Origin: UBA4312 sp002394635
GTDB lineage: Bacteria; Bacillota_I; Bacilli_A; Erysipelotrichales; Erysipelotrichaceae
Assembly: GCA_946539765.1 (NCBI GenBank)
Contig: CAMNHO010000024.1
Span: 1 to 23,948, forward strand
Length of the DNA stretch: 23,948 bases
Reading direction: 5' to 3'
The notes under the pieces were generated by a model. That model was given only the letters and a program-made list of their open reading frames with translations. It searched no databases and had not been told where the DNA came from. Below, piece by piece: positions 1 through 6,385 of the stretch. The stretch's first letter is position 1. Every line of letters begins with the position of its first letter. A program made the position numbers and the translations under genes.

Positions 1-851
1 GAAAACAAACCTCTTTTGACCCCGTTCATCAATACAGCGCCCATTCCGCCGGCAGCCACCTGGCGCAACCCGAAGGCTTCCTGGAAGATGCGTCCAAACA
101 CGGATGGAAGGACCGTGATGTTTTTCAAGATAAGAACAACAGTCAACAAGAAATAAAGACCGGCCATAACCGGCACCATGATATCCAGCACTTTGACGGT
201 TGTATTCTTTCGCAGGACAATGACGGCCGCCAGGATCACCAGTATTACGGTTGTCCAGATCGGCGGAATCGAAAAGGCATTCTCAAAAGCCGAAGACACT
301 GAATTCCCGATTACCTGGCTGATTCCAAACCAGCAGATCAACCCCGAAATCGCAAACAAGCACGCCAGAATGGAATAGCGGTGCCGGGACCCTTTTTTTC
401 GATCCACATAGGCATGGATGTAATACGCCGGTCCACCTCGGTAGCCTCCGTATAATGGATCCCTCTGTTTATAGATCTGTGCCAGCGTCGCCTCGATAAA
501 TGCGGTCGAAGCACCGATAATAGCAGTCACCCACATCCAGAAGACAGCACCGGCTCCTCCGGCAGAAACAGCGGCGACAACACCGACCAGATTGCCCATG
601 CCGACACGGGTTGCCGTGGAAACGATCAAGGATTGAAGGCCGGATAATGCCCCTTGTTCCTTTGATTTGCTCCCAATGGTCAACCGGATCATCGTTGGCA
701 GCTTTCGGATCGGTAATACCCGGGTACAGATCGTAAAATAGATTCCTGTCGGAATCAACAGGACGACCAATAATGGAATACCCATCGACCCGATATAAAA
801 AAGATCTCCCCACAGAAATCCATACAATGTTTCAATTATATTCGCAATCAT
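1..851 (-). CDS. Sodium:alanine/glycine symporter (AGCS family), 3' end cut off
   Basis: The gene enters from the window edge on the minus strand; its first 283 codons are visible, about 60% of a usual 450-500 residue AGCS protein. The translation starts MIANIIETLYGFLWGDLFY and contains family blocks: ATRVGMGNLVGVVAAV, then GGAGAVFWMWVTAIIG with a conserved acidic helix (FIEATLAQIY), then GGYRGGPAYYI, and near the edge GMGAVLMNGVKRGLF. Several hydrophobic membrane segments are evident. Members import small neutral amino acids with Na+ across the cytoplasmic membrane; the substrate here cannot be told from sequence. The start ATG at 851 is chosen because AGGTGAGGGGGG lies just upstream and the N-terminus matches the family. 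It is separated from thiD by a terminator, so it is probably its own transcription unit; a TATACT hexamer near 880 could be its -10 but no good -35 is seen. Confidence 0.9.
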   Translation of the reverse strand, partial: MIANIIETLYGFLWGDLFYIGSMGIPLLVVLLIPTGIYFTICTRVLPIRKLPTMIRLTIGSKSKEQGALSGLQSLIVSTATRVGMGNLVGVVAAVSAGGAGAVFWMWVTAIIGASTAFIEATLAQIYKQRDPLYGGYRGGPAYYIHAYVDRKKGSRHRYSILACLFAISGLICWFGISQVIGNSVSSAFENAFSIPPIWTTVILVILAAVIVLRKNTTVKVLDIMVPVMAGLYFLLTVVLILKNITVLPSVFGRIFQEAFGLRQVAAGGMGAVLMNGVKRGLF

Positions 852-894
852 ACCACATCCCCCCTCACCTTAATCAGTATACAAGATATTTGGA

Positions 895-921
895 AAAGAA
901 AAAACCTCAGAAATTCTGAAG
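895..921 (-). terminator. Rho-independent terminator of the thi operon
   Basis: On the minus strand CTTCAG pairs with CTGAGG (6 bp, one G-U) around an AATTT loop, followed by TTTTTTCTTTT. It lies 16 bases after the thiD stop codon and ahead of the symporter gene. Confidence 0.7.
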
Positions 922-937
922 CTTTTTGTTCCCTCGT

Positions 938-1747
938 TTATGCCTCTTGTTTCCAGGAAGCATCCAGAGCAAAGTTATGCATCAGCGGGCCGGATCCCTT
1001 TCCTAGATCCAACATTGCCTCTAATGCCAGCGATACATACTCCTTGGCTTTCCCGATGGCCTGATCCAATGGATATCCTTTAGCCAGATTGGACGCAATA
1101 GCGCTGGATAACGTACATCCGGTTCCATGTGTATTCGGATTGTCGATCCGTTTTCCTTTAAACCAGATCGCCTCTTTCATTTGCGGTCCATAGAGAACAT
1201 CATTGGCATCATTGATCCGGTGTCCACCCTTGACCAAAACCGCACAACCATATTGCCTCTGCAGTTTCATAGCTGCCGTTTCCATATCCGCTTCTGCCCG
1301 AATGCACAGTCCGGTTAAGATTTCCGCTTCCGGAATATTCGGTGTGATGACCGTCGCGATAGGCAGCAAAGAAGCTTTGAGTGTCTCTATAGACTCCTGT
1401 TCGATCAATTGCGCCCCGCTGGTTGCCACCATGACCGGATCCACCACAATGTTCCGGGCCTCATACTTATTCAATTGTTCGGCGATGACTTTGATCAATG
1501 CCGAGGAGGATACCATTCCGATCTTGATCGCATCCGGGAAAATATCCGTAAAAACCGCTTCTAGTTGTTCAGCGAGAAATGCTGGTGAACTTTCCATAAT
1601 ACCGAAGACACCGGTTGTATTCTGCGCTGTCAGTGCCGTAACGGCACTCATCGCATACACCCCGTTCATTGTCATCGTCTTGATATCGGCCTGAATGCCT
1701 GCCCCTCCACAGGAATCCGATCCTGCAATCGTCAATGCTTTTTTCAT
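938..1747 (-). CDS. thiD: Hydroxymethylpyrimidine (phosphate) kinase ThiD
   Basis: ThiD phosphorylates HMP to HMP-P and then HMP-PP, the pyrimidine donor for thiamine monophosphate synthase. The 269-residue protein has the N-terminal substrate-binding block TIAGSDSCGGAGIQAD, the VDPVMVATSG segment and the C-terminal ribokinase-family anion hole THGTGCTLSSAIA. Length fits the family. An upstream GTG at 1765 would add six residues, but that stretch is itself the ribosome binding site (AAGGAG, then ATATACA, then ATG), so ATG 1747 is the start. It is the last gene of the thiM-thiE-HAD-thiD operon, 32 bases after the HAD gene, and is followed by a terminator. The usual second Gly of SDSGGGAG is Cys here, a variation I would not expect to abolish activity. 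Confidence 0.96.
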   Translation of the reverse strand: MKKALTIAGSDSCGGAGIQADIKTMTMNGVYAMSAVTALTAQNTTGVFGIMESSPAFLAEQLEAVFTDIFPDAIKIGMVSSSALIKVIAEQLNKYEARNIVVDPVMVATSGAQLIEQESIETLKASLLPIATVITPNIPEAEILTGLCIRAEADMETAAMKLQRQYGCAVLVKGGHRINDANDVLYGPQMKEAIWFKGKRIDNPNTHGTGCTLSSAIASNLAKGYPLDQAIGKAKEYVSLALEAMLDLGKGSGPLMHNFALDASWKQEA

Positions 1748-1779
1748 TGTATATCTCCTTTTCACATCCGCTTTTTCTT

Positions 1780-2427
1780 TTAAATGTCCAATTCATCCAG
1801 CTGATGAATATACAGATCCGAAGCTTCTTTCAAACCCTTTTGATCTGGTTCCCCTTTTGCATCGTATACGCCTACGGTATAAAAGCCCGCACCGGCTGCC
1901 GTTTTTAACGCATAGAGAGAATCCTCCAGGACCATGGTATGCGCCGGGCTTGTCTTCATGAAAAGCGAAGCAGCATAATAAATCTGCGGGCAATCTTTTC
2001 CAGATCCTATTTCTGCATTGGTAAAGATGCGATCCAGATAACTCAGTAGCCCATTTCTAGCCAAAGCTTTTTCAACATGGATCCGTGGGCTCGATGTGGC
2101 TGCCGTCATTTTGATCCCGCGCGCTTTGAAACGCTCCATCAGCTGACGGGCTCCTGGTTTTGCGTTTACTTCATAAAAATAGAAATCCCGCAATAGATCC
2201 CGTAGTCCTTCCATGACCTGTTCTTCGCTTTGATGCAGATGATAGTGCTCCTTCAAATACGAAGCCCCCTGCTCCATGCTCATGGAAAACAAGATTTCAG
2301 ATAACCCGGCCTTTGGACATATATCCAGACTTTGCAGGTAGCGTTCTCCCAGGTCTGTCCAGATTTCCATCGAATCCAACAATACCCCGTCTATATCGAA
2401 GATAGCCCCTTGTATATCCTTTTTCAT
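1780..2427 (-). CDS. HAD-superfamily phosphatase, beta-phosphoglucomutase-like, within the thi operon
   Basis: A 215-residue HAD hydrolase with motif I FDIDGVLLDS (Asp11 nucleophile, Asp13), a helical cap (about residues 18-85), motif II TAATSS, a lysine in GSGKDCPQIY and motif IV MVLEDSLYAL. This is the subfamily of beta-phosphoglucomutase and small phosphomonoesterases. Its ATG overlaps the thiE stop codon (ATGA), so it is translationally coupled to thiE and shares the TPP-riboswitch transcript. The substrate is not shown by sequence. By context it could dephosphorylate thiamine monophosphate, so that a thiamine pyrophosphokinase can finish TPP, or it could act on HMP-P or another pathway phosphate. 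That role is inference. No Shine-Dalgarno is visible; coupling probably drives its start. Confidence 0.88.
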   Translation of the reverse strand: MKKDIQGAIFDIDGVLLDSMEIWTDLGERYLQSLDICPKAGLSEILFSMSMEQGASYLKEHYHLHQSEEQVMEGLRDLLRDFYFYEVNAKPGARQLMERFKARGIKMTAATSSPRIHVEKALARNGLLSYLDRIFTNAEIGSGKDCPQIYYAASLFMKTSPAHTMVLEDSLYALKTAAGAGFYTVGVYDAKGEPDQKGLKEASDLYIHQLDELDI

Positions 2428-3077
2428 TTTTTCACCATTTCTTTAGTAATGCTCTTTAACTCCACCGTCGCCTTTTGAATATCCTTCTGGGCATAGATGG
2501 CACTGATAATCGCAATCCCGCAGATCCCGCTGCCGGCAAGGCTCGGTGTATTCTCTTTTGTGATTCCTCCGATAGCTACCACCGGAATCGAAACAGCCTG
2601 GCAGATTGCTTTTAGGGTGTCGATCGATACAGTGGCTGCATCCTCTTTGGAGCCGGTCGGAAAAACAGCACCGACGCCAAGATAATCCGCCCCTTTTTGT
2701 TCCGCCTGTATCGCTTGTTCCACTGTTTCCGCCGAAACCCCCAGGATCTTGTCCGGTCCGATCAAAGCCCGCACATTTCCTGCTTCCATATCATTTTGCC
2801 CCACATGGACACCATCGGCATCCATCCTCAGAGCAATCTCAACGTTGTCATTGATCACGAAAGGGACGCCGTATGCACGTGCCAGTTTCTGTAGCTGTAC
2901 CGCTTCTTCATAGAAACGAGCCTCGTCCAGTTCTTTTTCTCGTAGCTGCAAAAAAGTCACTCCGCCTTCCAGGCTCTGTCGGACAACATCATATAAACTA
3001 CGTCCCTCCAGCCAATGCCGATCTGTAACCGCATATAAAAGTAAAGCGTCTTTCAGATCCTTTTTATCGAATTTCAT
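2424..3077 (-). CDS. thiE: Thiamine-phosphate synthase ThiE
   Basis: ThiE joins HMP-PP and thiazole phosphate to make thiamine monophosphate in the cytoplasm. The 217-residue TIM-barrel protein shows the family order YAVTDRHW at the N-terminus, QLREKELDE, INDNVEIA, the HVGQND motif, LGVSAETVEQA, the phosphate loop GVGAVFPTGSKEDA and VVAIGGITKENT. Length is normal. Its ATG lies 14 bases before the thiM stop, preceded by GGGGCAAGGT, a weak ribosome binding site within the end of thiM, so it likely depends on coupling. It lies downstream of thiM and overlaps the HAD gene by 4 bases. Confidence 0.96.
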   Translation of the reverse strand: MKFDKKDLKDALLLYAVTDRHWLEGRSLYDVVRQSLEGGVTFLQLREKELDEARFYEEAVQLQKLARAYGVPFVINDNVEIALRMDADGVHVGQNDMEAGNVRALIGPDKILGVSAETVEQAIQAEQKGADYLGVGAVFPTGSKEDAATVSIDTLKAICQAVSIPVVAIGGITKENTPSLAGSGICGIAIISAIYAQKDIQKATVELKSITKEMVKK

Positions 3078-3885
3078 ACCTTGCCCCTTGATCTAACGTA
3101 TCTTTGTCCATATTGTAAATAGCATCGATGATCCGGTTCCGGTAGGTGGAATTCCCCTCTCCGGGCTGCCTATGGCTCCAGCCGATTTCCCCGGCCAGTC
3201 CCATGGCACAAACCGCTGCAGCTGCTGCTTCCAGACGTGCATCCGGATTGGCCGCCAGAAACGCTGTCATCATACCGGACAGCTGACATCCAGTTCCAGT
3301 GATCCTTCCCATTTCGGCCCGGCCATTTCGGATCACAAAACAACGTTCGGCATCTGCCACCAGATCAATAGCGCCGGTAATTGCGATGATCGAATCCCAT
3401 TTAGCTGACAATGCTTTCACAAAACGAACCGATGCCTCCAATGTATCTTCACTGATCGCATCGGCAACATCCGCATCTACGCCTTTTGTGGTGCCGCTGC
3501 CCACAGCCAGTGTCTTGATTTCACTGATATTGCCACGGATGGCTGTAAAACGGATTGCCTCCATTAACCGGACAGCCGTATCCGTTCGCAAATGACTGGC
3601 TCCGGCTCCCACCGGATCCAACAAAACCACATGGTTTAGCGCATTGGCTTTCCGGCCGGCACGAAACATGGCTTCAATGGAACGCTTATGCAAGGTGCCA
3701 ATATTGATATTCAATCCACTGCAGATAGAAGTGATATCTTCAACATCTTCCGGTTCATCCGACATGATCGGACTGCCTCCACACGCCAATATGACATTAG
3801 CTACATCATTGACTGTCATATAGTTTGTGATGTTATGTACCAACGGCACATTCTTTCTGACATTTTCCAAATAAGCACCTAACAT
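3064..3885 (-). CDS. thiM: Hydroxyethylthiazole kinase ThiM
   Basis: ThiM phosphorylates 4-methyl-5-(2-hydroxyethyl)thiazole for thiamine salvage. The 273-residue ribokinase-fold protein has PLVHNITNYMTVNDVAN near the N-terminus, GGSPIMSDEP, VVLDPVGAGAS (read VVLLDPVGAGAS), GNISEIKTLA and the catalytic anion hole GRITGTGCQLSGMM. ATG 3885 is chosen over an upstream in-frame start at 3927 because AAGGAGG lies 6 bases before it and the upstream extension is the riboswitch terminator itself. It is the first gene after the TPP riboswitch. No de novo thiazole or pyrimidine genes (thiG, thiC) are in the window, so this operon looks like a salvage set. Confidence 0.96.
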   Translation of the reverse strand: MLGAYLENVRKNVPLVHNITNYMTVNDVANVILACGGSPIMSDEPEDVEDITSICSGLNINIGTLHKRSIEAMFRAGRKANALNHVVLLDPVGAGASHLRTDTAVRLMEAIRFTAIRGNISEIKTLAVGSGTTKGVDADVADAISEDTLEASVRFVKALSAKWDSIIAITGAIDLVADAERCFVIRNGRAEMGRITGTGCQLSGMMTAFLAANPDARLEAAAAAVCAMGLAGEIGWSHRQPGEGNSTYRNRIIDAIYNMDKDTLDQGARYEIR

Positions 3886-3898
3886 TTTAGCCCTCCTT

Positions 3899-3933
3899 AA
3901 AAATAAAACAGATATACCTATAGGCATATCTGT
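3899..3933 (-). terminator. TPP-riboswitch expression-platform terminator
   Basis: Minus-strand ACAGATATGCC pairs with GGTATATCTGT (11 bp, one G-U) around TATA, followed by TTTATTTTT. It sits between the TPP aptamer and the thiM ribosome binding site, so the riboswitch most likely acts by premature transcription termination when TPP is bound. Confidence 0.88.
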
Positions 3934-3956
3934 ACTTTTTCGTTATAAAACGATCT

Positions 3957-4040
3957 ATATCCCTACGTTGGCATTATCCAAATCAGGTTATGGGTCCGGA
4001 ATCCGATCCGTTCTCAGCAAGCGTATGCAAGCTCCCCTGT
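3957..4040 (-). promoter_or_regulatory. TPP riboswitch (THI element) aptamer
   Basis: The minus strand carries the conserved order of the TPP aptamer: ACAGGGGAGC at the 5' end, GCTGAGA in the pyrimidine-sensing helix, ACCC, then ACCTGATTTGGATAATGCC, and CGTAGGGA closing P1 with the 5' GGGG segment. It precedes a terminator hairpin and thiM, so high TPP should switch off the thiamine salvage operon. The antiterminator pairing is not resolved by eye; the ATATAG just after the aptamer could pair with CTATA in the terminator arm. Confidence 0.96.
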
Positions 4041-4045
4041 TTTCT

Positions 4046-4079
4046 CTTATACAATACACTTCTCATATACCAATTTCAA
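4046..4079 (-). promoter_or_regulatory. Probable thi operon promoter
   Basis: Two overlapping sigma-A-like readings exist on the minus strand: TTGAAA (4074-4079), 17 bases, TATTGT (4051-4056); or TTGGTA (4068-4073), 16 bases, TATAAG (4046-4051). The second would start transcription at about 4039, exactly at the aptamer. The AT-rich stretch from 4080 to 4183 upstream holds no gene that I can support. Confidence 0.5.
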
Positions 4080-4183
4080 TCTTTTTCAGTTTATGACATG
4101 AATATTGTCAATTTACAAGATATAGTATCTATGTATTCAAAAAGAATTGTTCAATGTTCTATTTTTTTCATTTTTTTCCTTTC

Positions 4184-4217
4184 AGTAAAAGAGAAGTCCC
4201 GGGACTTCTCTTTTACT
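4184..4217. terminator. Perfect 34-base palindrome, bidirectional terminator after the DUF2185 gene
   Basis: AGTAAAAGAGAAGTCCC is followed directly by its exact reverse complement, so the same GC-centred hairpin with TTTT at its 3' side forms on either strand. It overlaps the DUF2185 stop codon (4213-4215) and insulates the DUF2185 gene from the thi promoter downstream. The minus-strand transcript lacks a long U-tract beyond the stem. Confidence 0.75.
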
Positions 4218-4596
4218 TTCTTTTCTGTTTTTCCATATAGATCGGCATTTTGCCATCATCCATCACAAAGGTTCCATCCTCTGTCCGGATCAAAGCCGAA
4301 CCGACCGGCATATGTAAATAGTCGATAATATCCGGATCATAGTTACAGACCGTGTTCAAAGAAAAGATATGATGATGACTGACATCGCTCATATACTTTT
4401 TATCCTCATCTCCCTTTAAGAACATCCAGCCACTATCCGGCACATTTTCTCTCGGAATATCCCTTACCATATAACCGACCTTCCAGCCTTCCTTGGTGAT
4501 ACGGTCGGATACAATACATCCTTCTCCGTTGGGTTCATCCCATTGAATTTTTTCTTCGATTTCAATTTCTATAAATCCGTTTTTATTTCTTTTCAT
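4213..4596 (-). CDS. DUF2185 (Imm33-like) domain protein
   Basis: A 127-residue soluble protein. Its middle and C-terminus match the DUF2185 pattern: GWMFLKGDEDKKYMSD, then SLNTVCNYDPDIIDYL and PVGSALIR. This domain occurs in proteins classed with the Imm33 immunity family and as stand-alone copies of unknown role. The ATG at 4596 overlaps the stop of the membrane protein gene (ATGA), and GGAG lies within the end of that gene, so the two are coupled. In-frame upstream codons reach 4761 but run through the upstream gene in another frame and are rejected. No toxin gene is nearby, so I would not call it an immunity protein. A strong palindromic terminator follows immediately. Confidence 0.8.
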   Translation of the reverse strand: MKRNKNGFIEIEIEEKIQWDEPNGEGCIVSDRITKEGWKVGYMVRDIPRENVPDSGWMFLKGDEDKKYMSDVSHHHIFSLNTVCNYDPDIIDYLHMPVGSALIRTEDGTFVMDDGKMPIYMEKQKRK

Positions 4597-5243
4597 TGTC
4601 TTTCGTACTCCAACTGTGCTTTTCTCGACATTGGTTTTAAACAGAGTGTGTTGAAACATGCCACACATCGCCCAACCCCGATCATACATAATATTGTTCC
4701 TAATCCGATTCCTTTTACATGACCGGTCCATAGAATACCCATGATGACCGAGCACACGCAACAGAATATATCAAATCCGTTCTTGACAAAACCGATACTT
4801 TTTCCTGTCGCATCCGATAATGTCTGAACGATGCCATCGCCCGGATTGGCAACGATCCGCATATCCAGTGACATGGCAGCTCCGATCCCGGTACATAGAA
4901 TGGCAAACAGCAGCATCCACACATTCCCCGAAGATTGCGGGATCCAAAGTGAAAACACATGCATGATCCGGGTAAACAATATACTGACCGGAATCTGTAA
5001 TACATCATTGAGGACCATTTCTTTCCGGTTTCGATGGACTATGATCTCAAACACGACAATGCACAGATACCATAGACAGGTAATATCAGCAAAACAAATC
5101 CCGGTTATTTGCGAGATTGTATAGGATACCGATAAGATCGGAGAGATCCCCAGACCGGACCGGCTGTTTAAGATCAGGCCAAAAGCCAGAATGACTAGAC
5201 CTGTAGAATAGAAGAACCATCGCCAACTGTTTATTTTGCTCAT
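4593..5243 (-). CDS. YczE/YitT-like integral membrane protein
   Basis: A 216-residue protein with about six to seven hydrophobic segments (roughly residues 9-28, 32-50, 52-69, 78-98, 107-125, 153-172, 174-195). The N-terminal pattern RWFFYSTGLVILAFGLIL followed by SRSGLGISPI, and later ANPGDGIVQTLS, resembles the YczE (COG2364) membrane protein family; the function of this family is not well established. There is no Shine-Dalgarno before ATG 5243. Instead TATAAT ends seven bases upstream, so transcription may begin at or next to the ATG. The next gene, a DUF2185 protein, overlaps by 4 bases. Confidence 0.8.
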   Translation of the reverse strand: MSKINSWRWFFYSTGLVILAFGLILNSRSGLGISPILSVSYTISQITGICFADITCLWYLCIVVFEIIVHRNRKEMVLNDVLQIPVSILFTRIMHVFSLWIPQSSGNVWMLLFAILCTGIGAAMSLDMRIVANPGDGIVQTLSDATGKSIGFVKNGFDIFCCVCSVIMGILWTGHVKGIGLGTILCMIGVGRCVACFNTLCLKPMSRKAQLEYERQ

Positions 5244-5250
5244 GCATCAT

Positions 5251-5256
5251 ATTATA
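5251..5256 (-). promoter_or_regulatory. -10 element placed for a leaderless mRNA of the YczE-like gene
   Basis: Minus-strand TATAAT is followed by ATGATGC and then the start codon at 5243, so a normal 6-7 base discriminator would put the transcript 5' end on the ATG. A -35 at the usual distance (GTGTAT, 5274-5279) is poor and lies inside the corA terminator stem. Confidence 0.5.
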
Positions 5257-5257
5257 C

Positions 5258-5287
5258 AAAAAAATGGATCCGAATACACGGATTCAT
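5258..5287 (-). terminator. corA terminator
   Basis: On the minus strand ATGAATCCG pairs with CGGATCCAT (9 positions, one A-C mismatch) around a six-base loop, followed by T7 (the first T is also the last base of the stem). It overlaps the corA stop codon (5284-5286); its T-tract abuts the -10 hexamer of the next gene. Confidence 0.72.
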
Positions 5288-6195
5288 AATAATTTCTTTT
5301 TCTTAAAGAACCAAAGGCTTCCTGCTATGATCAATATACAAAGTACAATGATCACCAGATAGGAATATTTATAAGCCAGCTCCGGCATATAACGAAAGTT
5401 CATACCGTACCATCCGGTAACCAGCGTCAGCGGCAAAAAGATCGTCGTAACGATCGTCAGGTAATTCATGTTGTTGTTTTGCTGCATATCGAGCTGCGAC
5501 TGATACAGATCACGGATCTGCGAAGTGTGGTCCCGTAAGGAGCTGACCAGATTCTGGCGACGATCGACTCTTTCCTCAAACAGTTGAAAGTAACGAAGAT
5601 TGCTTTCATCAAAGATCTCATTTTCGTTTTCTTCCAGTTTCTCACCAAAATCAAACAACTGTTCATAATGCATCCAGAATGTACGAAGCTCATTTCGTAT
5701 ATGTGTCAATGCCGGCATCACATCATCAAATTCTCCGGCCAGGATATGCCGTTCGATCAGCTCCATATCATCCGCATAGGCTTCCAGGATCATCAGGTCA
5801 TCTTCGATGATATTCTCTAAAAAATCATAGACAAAACGTTCCAAAGATGGCTTCATCCGTTGTCTTTTACGACGGATATCTTCCAATACCGGCATTACAG
5901 TATCTTCATCGTCGATAAACAGGATCCCTCGTTTATCCATCACAAAAGCACATTTCATAATTTCTTCATCCATGCGGGAATGATCTGGTATATACAACGT
6001 ACCGGACAGATTGGTCAGATTCACTTCCAGCTTGCTGTTATGGATCTGTCGCATATCCAGGTCATTTTCAAAGTCAAATCCATAATGATTTGCGTGATAC
6101 TCTTCTGAAGTCAATACCCCCACAAAAGGGATCTTCAAATTTAAACATGTCTCATAATCGGCAATTTCCAATGCCTGGCTGATCTGATAAAACAT
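5284..6195 (-). CDS. corA: CorA-family Mg2+ (divalent cation) channel
   Basis: A 303-residue protein: a long soluble N-terminal domain with acidic helices, then two C-terminal membrane segments (about residues 244-262 and 275-296). The first ends in the hallmark YGMNF selectivity motif and the protein finishes in a basic tail (FFKKKKLL). CorA proteins form pentameric channels that let Mg2+ (sometimes Co2+ or Ni2+) into the cell. ATG 6195 follows GGGAGG. It stands as a single gene, with its own promoter upstream and a terminator overlapping its stop. I looked for an Mg2+-sensing M-box in the 171-base leader and do not see one. The exact ion cannot be assigned from sequence. Confidence 0.93.
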   Translation of the reverse strand: MFYQISQALEIADYETCLNLKIPFVGVLTSEEYHANHYGFDFENDLDMRQIHNSKLEVNLTNLSGTLYIPDHSRMDEEIMKCAFVMDKRGILFIDDEDTVMPVLEDIRRKRQRMKPSLERFVYDFLENIIEDDLMILEAYADDMELIERHILAGEFDDVMPALTHIRNELRTFWMHYEQLFDFGEKLEENENEIFDESNLRYFQLFEERVDRRQNLVSSLRDHTSQIRDLYQSQLDMQQNNNMNYLTIVTTIFLPLTLVTGWYGMNFRYMPELAYKYSYLVIIVLCILIIAGSLWFFKKKKLL

Positions 6196-6221
6196 ACGTC
6201 CATCCTCCCGTTACCAACTAT

Positions 6222-6250
6222 ATTATATTTTTTTCATAAATTTTACACAA
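6222..6250 (-). promoter_or_regulatory. corA promoter
   Basis: Minus strand TTGTGT (6245-6250), 17-base spacer, TATAAT (6222-6227), about 27 bases ahead of the corA start codon; the ribosome binding site GGGAGG lies between. Confidence 0.65.
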
Positions 6251-6353
6251 TCACTCTTTCCTGAAAGAAAAGCCATATTCCTGGAAACTTCTTTATATTA
6301 CTGCTTTGATCCACATCCCTTTTGACAAGCCGCAGGACTCTTTTCGGTACATG

Positions 6354-6385
6354 AAAAAAGCCAAACTCATTCAATTTGGCTTTTT
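6354..6385 (-). terminator. secA-prfB operon terminator
   Basis: Minus-strand AAAAAGCCAAA pairs with TTTGGCTTTTT (11 bp) around a nine-base loop and runs into TTTTTTC. The stem begins inside the last codons of prfB; the stop (6367-6369) is in the loop. Symmetric enough to work on both strands. Confidence 0.85.

Noticed and set aside
938..4040. Complete de novo thiamine pathway
   Set aside because: Only thiM, thiE, thiD and a HAD gene are present; thiC, thiG, thiS, thiF and thiH are not in the window, so only salvage is supported.
6310..6356. Short minus-strand ORF starting MYRKESCGLSKG (19 codons)
   Set aside because: No ribosome binding site, sits right after a terminator, and too short to support.
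6304..6366. In-frame stretch after the prfB stop reading SCTEKSPAACQKGCGSKQ, Cys-rich and protein-like
   Set aside because: It has no start codon in frame, follows TGA and the operon terminator hairpin, and could be made only by stop read-through; more likely chance. A database search with the 18 residues would settle it.
6196..6366. Possible Mg2+ M-box riboswitch in the corA leader
   Set aside because: No conserved M-box blocks or terminator/antiterminator pair seen, and the predicted promoter lies only about 27 bases before the start codon.
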